From an uncultured Selenomonadales bacterium (GTDB taxonomy: Bacteria; Bacillota; Negativicutes; Selenomonadales; Selenomonadaceae), in NCBI GenBank assembly GCA_946403735.1, contig CAMJAZ010000053.1, positions 1-8,039 on the forward strand: DNA of 8,039 nt, written 5' to 3'. The position numbers and the translations under genes are program-made. Shown one piece after another: positions 6,704 through 8,039 of the stretch. Numbering within the stretch: the stretch's first letter is position 1; the number at the start of each line of letters is the position of its first letter. The notes under the pieces are model-generated. The model saw nothing but the letters and a program-made list of their open reading frames with translations, had not been told where the DNA came from and ran no database searches.

Positions 6704-6777
6704 ATTTTTATTTTAAATCATCACTAAAAAAATTATTTTAAACTTATGGTAGAAAAACACGTAGTATTTAAAGAAAT

Positions 6778-7203
6778 CTAAACTTCTGCAATTTCTTCCT
6801 GCGAAAGGGACTTCATACCTTTAGCCGCTAAAGTTTTTTCAGCCGACTTCGTATCACTCACGCGGAAAATCATATAAGCTTGCGTCTTGCCAGCAAATGC
6901 GTACATATACTCAATATTCACGTCTGATTCGGTGAAAGTTTTCAGCAGTTCGTTAAGCCCGCCCGTCTCATCGGAAACGGTGTAAACTAAAACTGGCGTG
7001 AAAGTCGCTACAAAATTTGCGTCCTTCAAAACGTTTGTTGCTTCGTAAACGTCATTAACGATAAGCCGCGCAATGCCAAAGTCTTTTGTATCAGCAAGCG
7101 ACATTGCACGAATATTTATTCCGCCGTTTGCCAAAACTTCAGTCATATGGTTAAGCGTTCCAGTTTTATTTTCAAGAAACACGGAAACTTGATTGACGCT
7201 CAT
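6778..7203 (-). CDS. Tandem ACT-domain amino-acid-binding protein
   Basis: This is a 141-residue protein made almost only of two ACT domains: residues 4-66 (VSVFLENKTGTLNHMTEVLA start, the typical N-terminal strand and helix) and about 70-133 (VLVYTVSDETGGLNELLKTF start). ACT domains bind amino acids and usually regulate a partner enzyme. The start ATG 7203 has AGAGGAGGT seven bases upstream. It lies 17 bases after the stop of the PaaK-type ligase, so the two are an operon. This pairing is common in anaerobes, often beside indolepyruvate:ferredoxin oxidoreductase genes. By that context it probably senses an aromatic or branched-chain amino acid; this is inference. An intrinsic terminator follows its end. 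Confidence 0.92.
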   Translation of the reverse strand: MSVNQVSVFLENKTGTLNHMTEVLANGGINIRAMSLADTKDFGIARLIVNDVYEATNVLKDANFVATFTPVLVYTVSDETGGLNELLKTFTESDVNIEYMYAFAGKTQAYMIFRVSDTKSAEKTLAAKGMKSLSQEEIAEV

Positions 7204-7210
7204 AAATTTT

Positions 7211-7219
7211 ACCTCCTCT
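7211..7219 (-). promoter_or_regulatory. Ribosome binding site of the ACT-domain gene
   Basis: AGAGGAGGT on the minus strand is the strongest Shine-Dalgarno in the window, seven bases before ATG 7203. It occupies the short gap after the ligase stop. Confidence 0.7.
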
Positions 7220-7220
7220 A

Positions 7221-8039
7221 CTAAATTTTTCTCTTGTCAATGACGCGAACAGCTTTACCTTCACTGCGCGTGATTGACTTCGGCGCAACAAGATTAACTT
7301 TCGCTTTAATGCCGAGCATTGAACGTAAACCGTCTTCCAAAATTTTCTTTCTGCCTTGAACTTCGCCGACGTTATCAGTAAACATATCAGGCGTCATTTC
7401 AACGTTGATGTCGAAAGTATCAGTATGATTGACGCGATCAACGATAATTTGATAATTCGCCGCGTAACCGTTTTTAAGCAGGACAGTTTCAATTTGACTT
7501 GGGAAGACGTTGACGCCGCGAATGATTAACATATCATCAGTACGACCTTTCAGCCGCGTCATTTTAATCGTAGTACGTCCGCAAGAACATTTTTCACGTT
7601 TCAAGCTACAAATATCGCGGGTACGGTAGCGAAGGAGCGGGAAGGCTTTTTTATCAAGGCAAGTGAAAACTAATTCGCCGAGTTGACCTTCGGGCAAGAC
7701 TTCACCTGTTTCAGGATTGATAATTTCAGGATAGAAATGATCTTCTTGAATGTGCATTCCATTTTGTTCGGAGCATTCGCAGGAGACGCCAGGTCCAGAA
7801 ATTTCCGTCAAGCCGTAAATATCGTAAGCTTTAATGCCTAAAGTTTTTTCAATATCGCGGCGCATTTCTTCAGACCATGCCTCTGCACCGAAAATTCCAG
7901 CCTTCAACGGAATAGTTTCAGCCGTGTAGCCCATTTCGTGCATTGATTCGCCCAAATACGCGGCGTAGCCAGGCGTACAACAAAGTATCGTTGCTTGCAT
8001 GTCCATAAAGAACGTAATTTGCCGTTCGGTATTTCCTGA
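7221..8039 (-). CDS. paaK: Phenylacetate-CoA ligase (PaaK-type AMP-forming aryl-CoA ligase), N-terminus beyond the window
   Basis: Activates phenylacetate or related aryl acids with ATP and CoA. The frame is open to the right edge: the codons before ATG 8006 read SGNTERQITFF, which matches the conserved PaaK segment (GGNTERQ), so that ATG is internal. The 272 residues present correspond to roughly the last two thirds of a family usually 430-440 long. Visible motifs: YDIYGLTE (A5), LLRYRTRD (A8 region), GRTDDMLIIRGVNVFPSQIE (hinge and PaaK C-terminal domain start), and SEGKAVRV near the end with the likely catalytic Lys. The cysteines CEC and CSCG are also typical of the family. It is followed by the ACT gene 17 bases on. 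In fermenting anaerobes this pair acts with arylpyruvate oxidoreductases in aromatic amino-acid metabolism; those genes, if present, lie outside. Exact substrate unknown. Confidence 0.93.
   Translation of the reverse strand, partial: SGNTERQITFFMDMQATILCCTPGYAAYLGESMHEMGYTAETIPLKAGIFGAEAWSEEMRRDIEKTLGIKAYDIYGLTEISGPGVSCECSEQNGMHIQEDHFYPEIINPETGEVLPEGQLGELVFTCLDKKAFPLLRYRTRDICSLKREKCSCGRTTIKMTRLKGRTDDMLIIRGVNVFPSQIETVLLKNGYAANYQIIVDRVNHTDTFDINVEMTPDMFTDNVGEVQGRKKILEDGLRSMLGIKAKVNLVAPKSITRSEGKAVRVIDKRKI

Noticed and set aside
6704..6777. Small gene or RNA between the terminator and the ACT gene
   Set aside because: No start with a ribosome binding site and no structured element is visible; it looks like the 3' untranslated stretch of the ACT transcript.

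Overview
The window looks like chromosomal DNA from a low-GC anaerobic bacterium, most likely of the Negativicutes (Selenomonas/Phascolarctobacterium/Megamonas type). This rests on the gene mix: a PaaK-type aryl-CoA ligase with a double-ACT protein, a UbiD decarboxylase, a DUF1919 protein and an SGNH-like envelope protein. TTG starts and strong AT bias fit too. The taxonomic call is inference from family resemblance, not from a marker gene.

Layout. Left block, plus strand: the 3' part of an SGNH-hydrolase-like gene (enters from outside, ends 959), a single-pass membrane protein with Pro/Gln/Ser-rich linkers (987-2156), and a complete UbiD-family decarboxylase (2207-3664). Middle block, minus strand, transcribed right to left: an OppF-type ABC ATPase (6582-5677), a stand-alone zinc-ribbon/TOPRIM primase-like protein (5655-4606) and a DUF1919 protein (4581-3661). 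Their gaps are about 20-25 bases, so they look co-transcribed. UbiD and DUF1919 converge and overlap by 4 bases. Right block, minus strand: the 3' part of a PaaK-type ligase (running off the right edge) and a double-ACT protein, closed by an intrinsic terminator at 6687-6703.

The most notable signal is a pair of nine-base G tracts (319-327 on plus; 4396-4404 read as G on minus). Each lies inside the coding region of an envelope/glycan-type gene, in a genome stretch where I see no other G or C run longer than four. In the SGNH-like gene the tract puts the 5' and 3' halves in different frames (OFF). One base fewer would restore a continuous protein. In the DUF1919 gene the nine Gs read as Gly-Gly-Gly and the frame is intact (ON). 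This is the signature of slipped-strand phase variation, so the window may hold two contingency genes of a surface-glycan system, caught in opposite states. A homopolymer miscall is the main alternative and must be excluded.

The remaining genes look like ordinary metabolism: aryl-CoA activation with a presumed amino-acid-sensing partner, a prFMN-dependent decarboxylase and a peptide-transport ATPase. The primase-like gene is out of place, since no helicase, integrase or phage gene is visible nearby.
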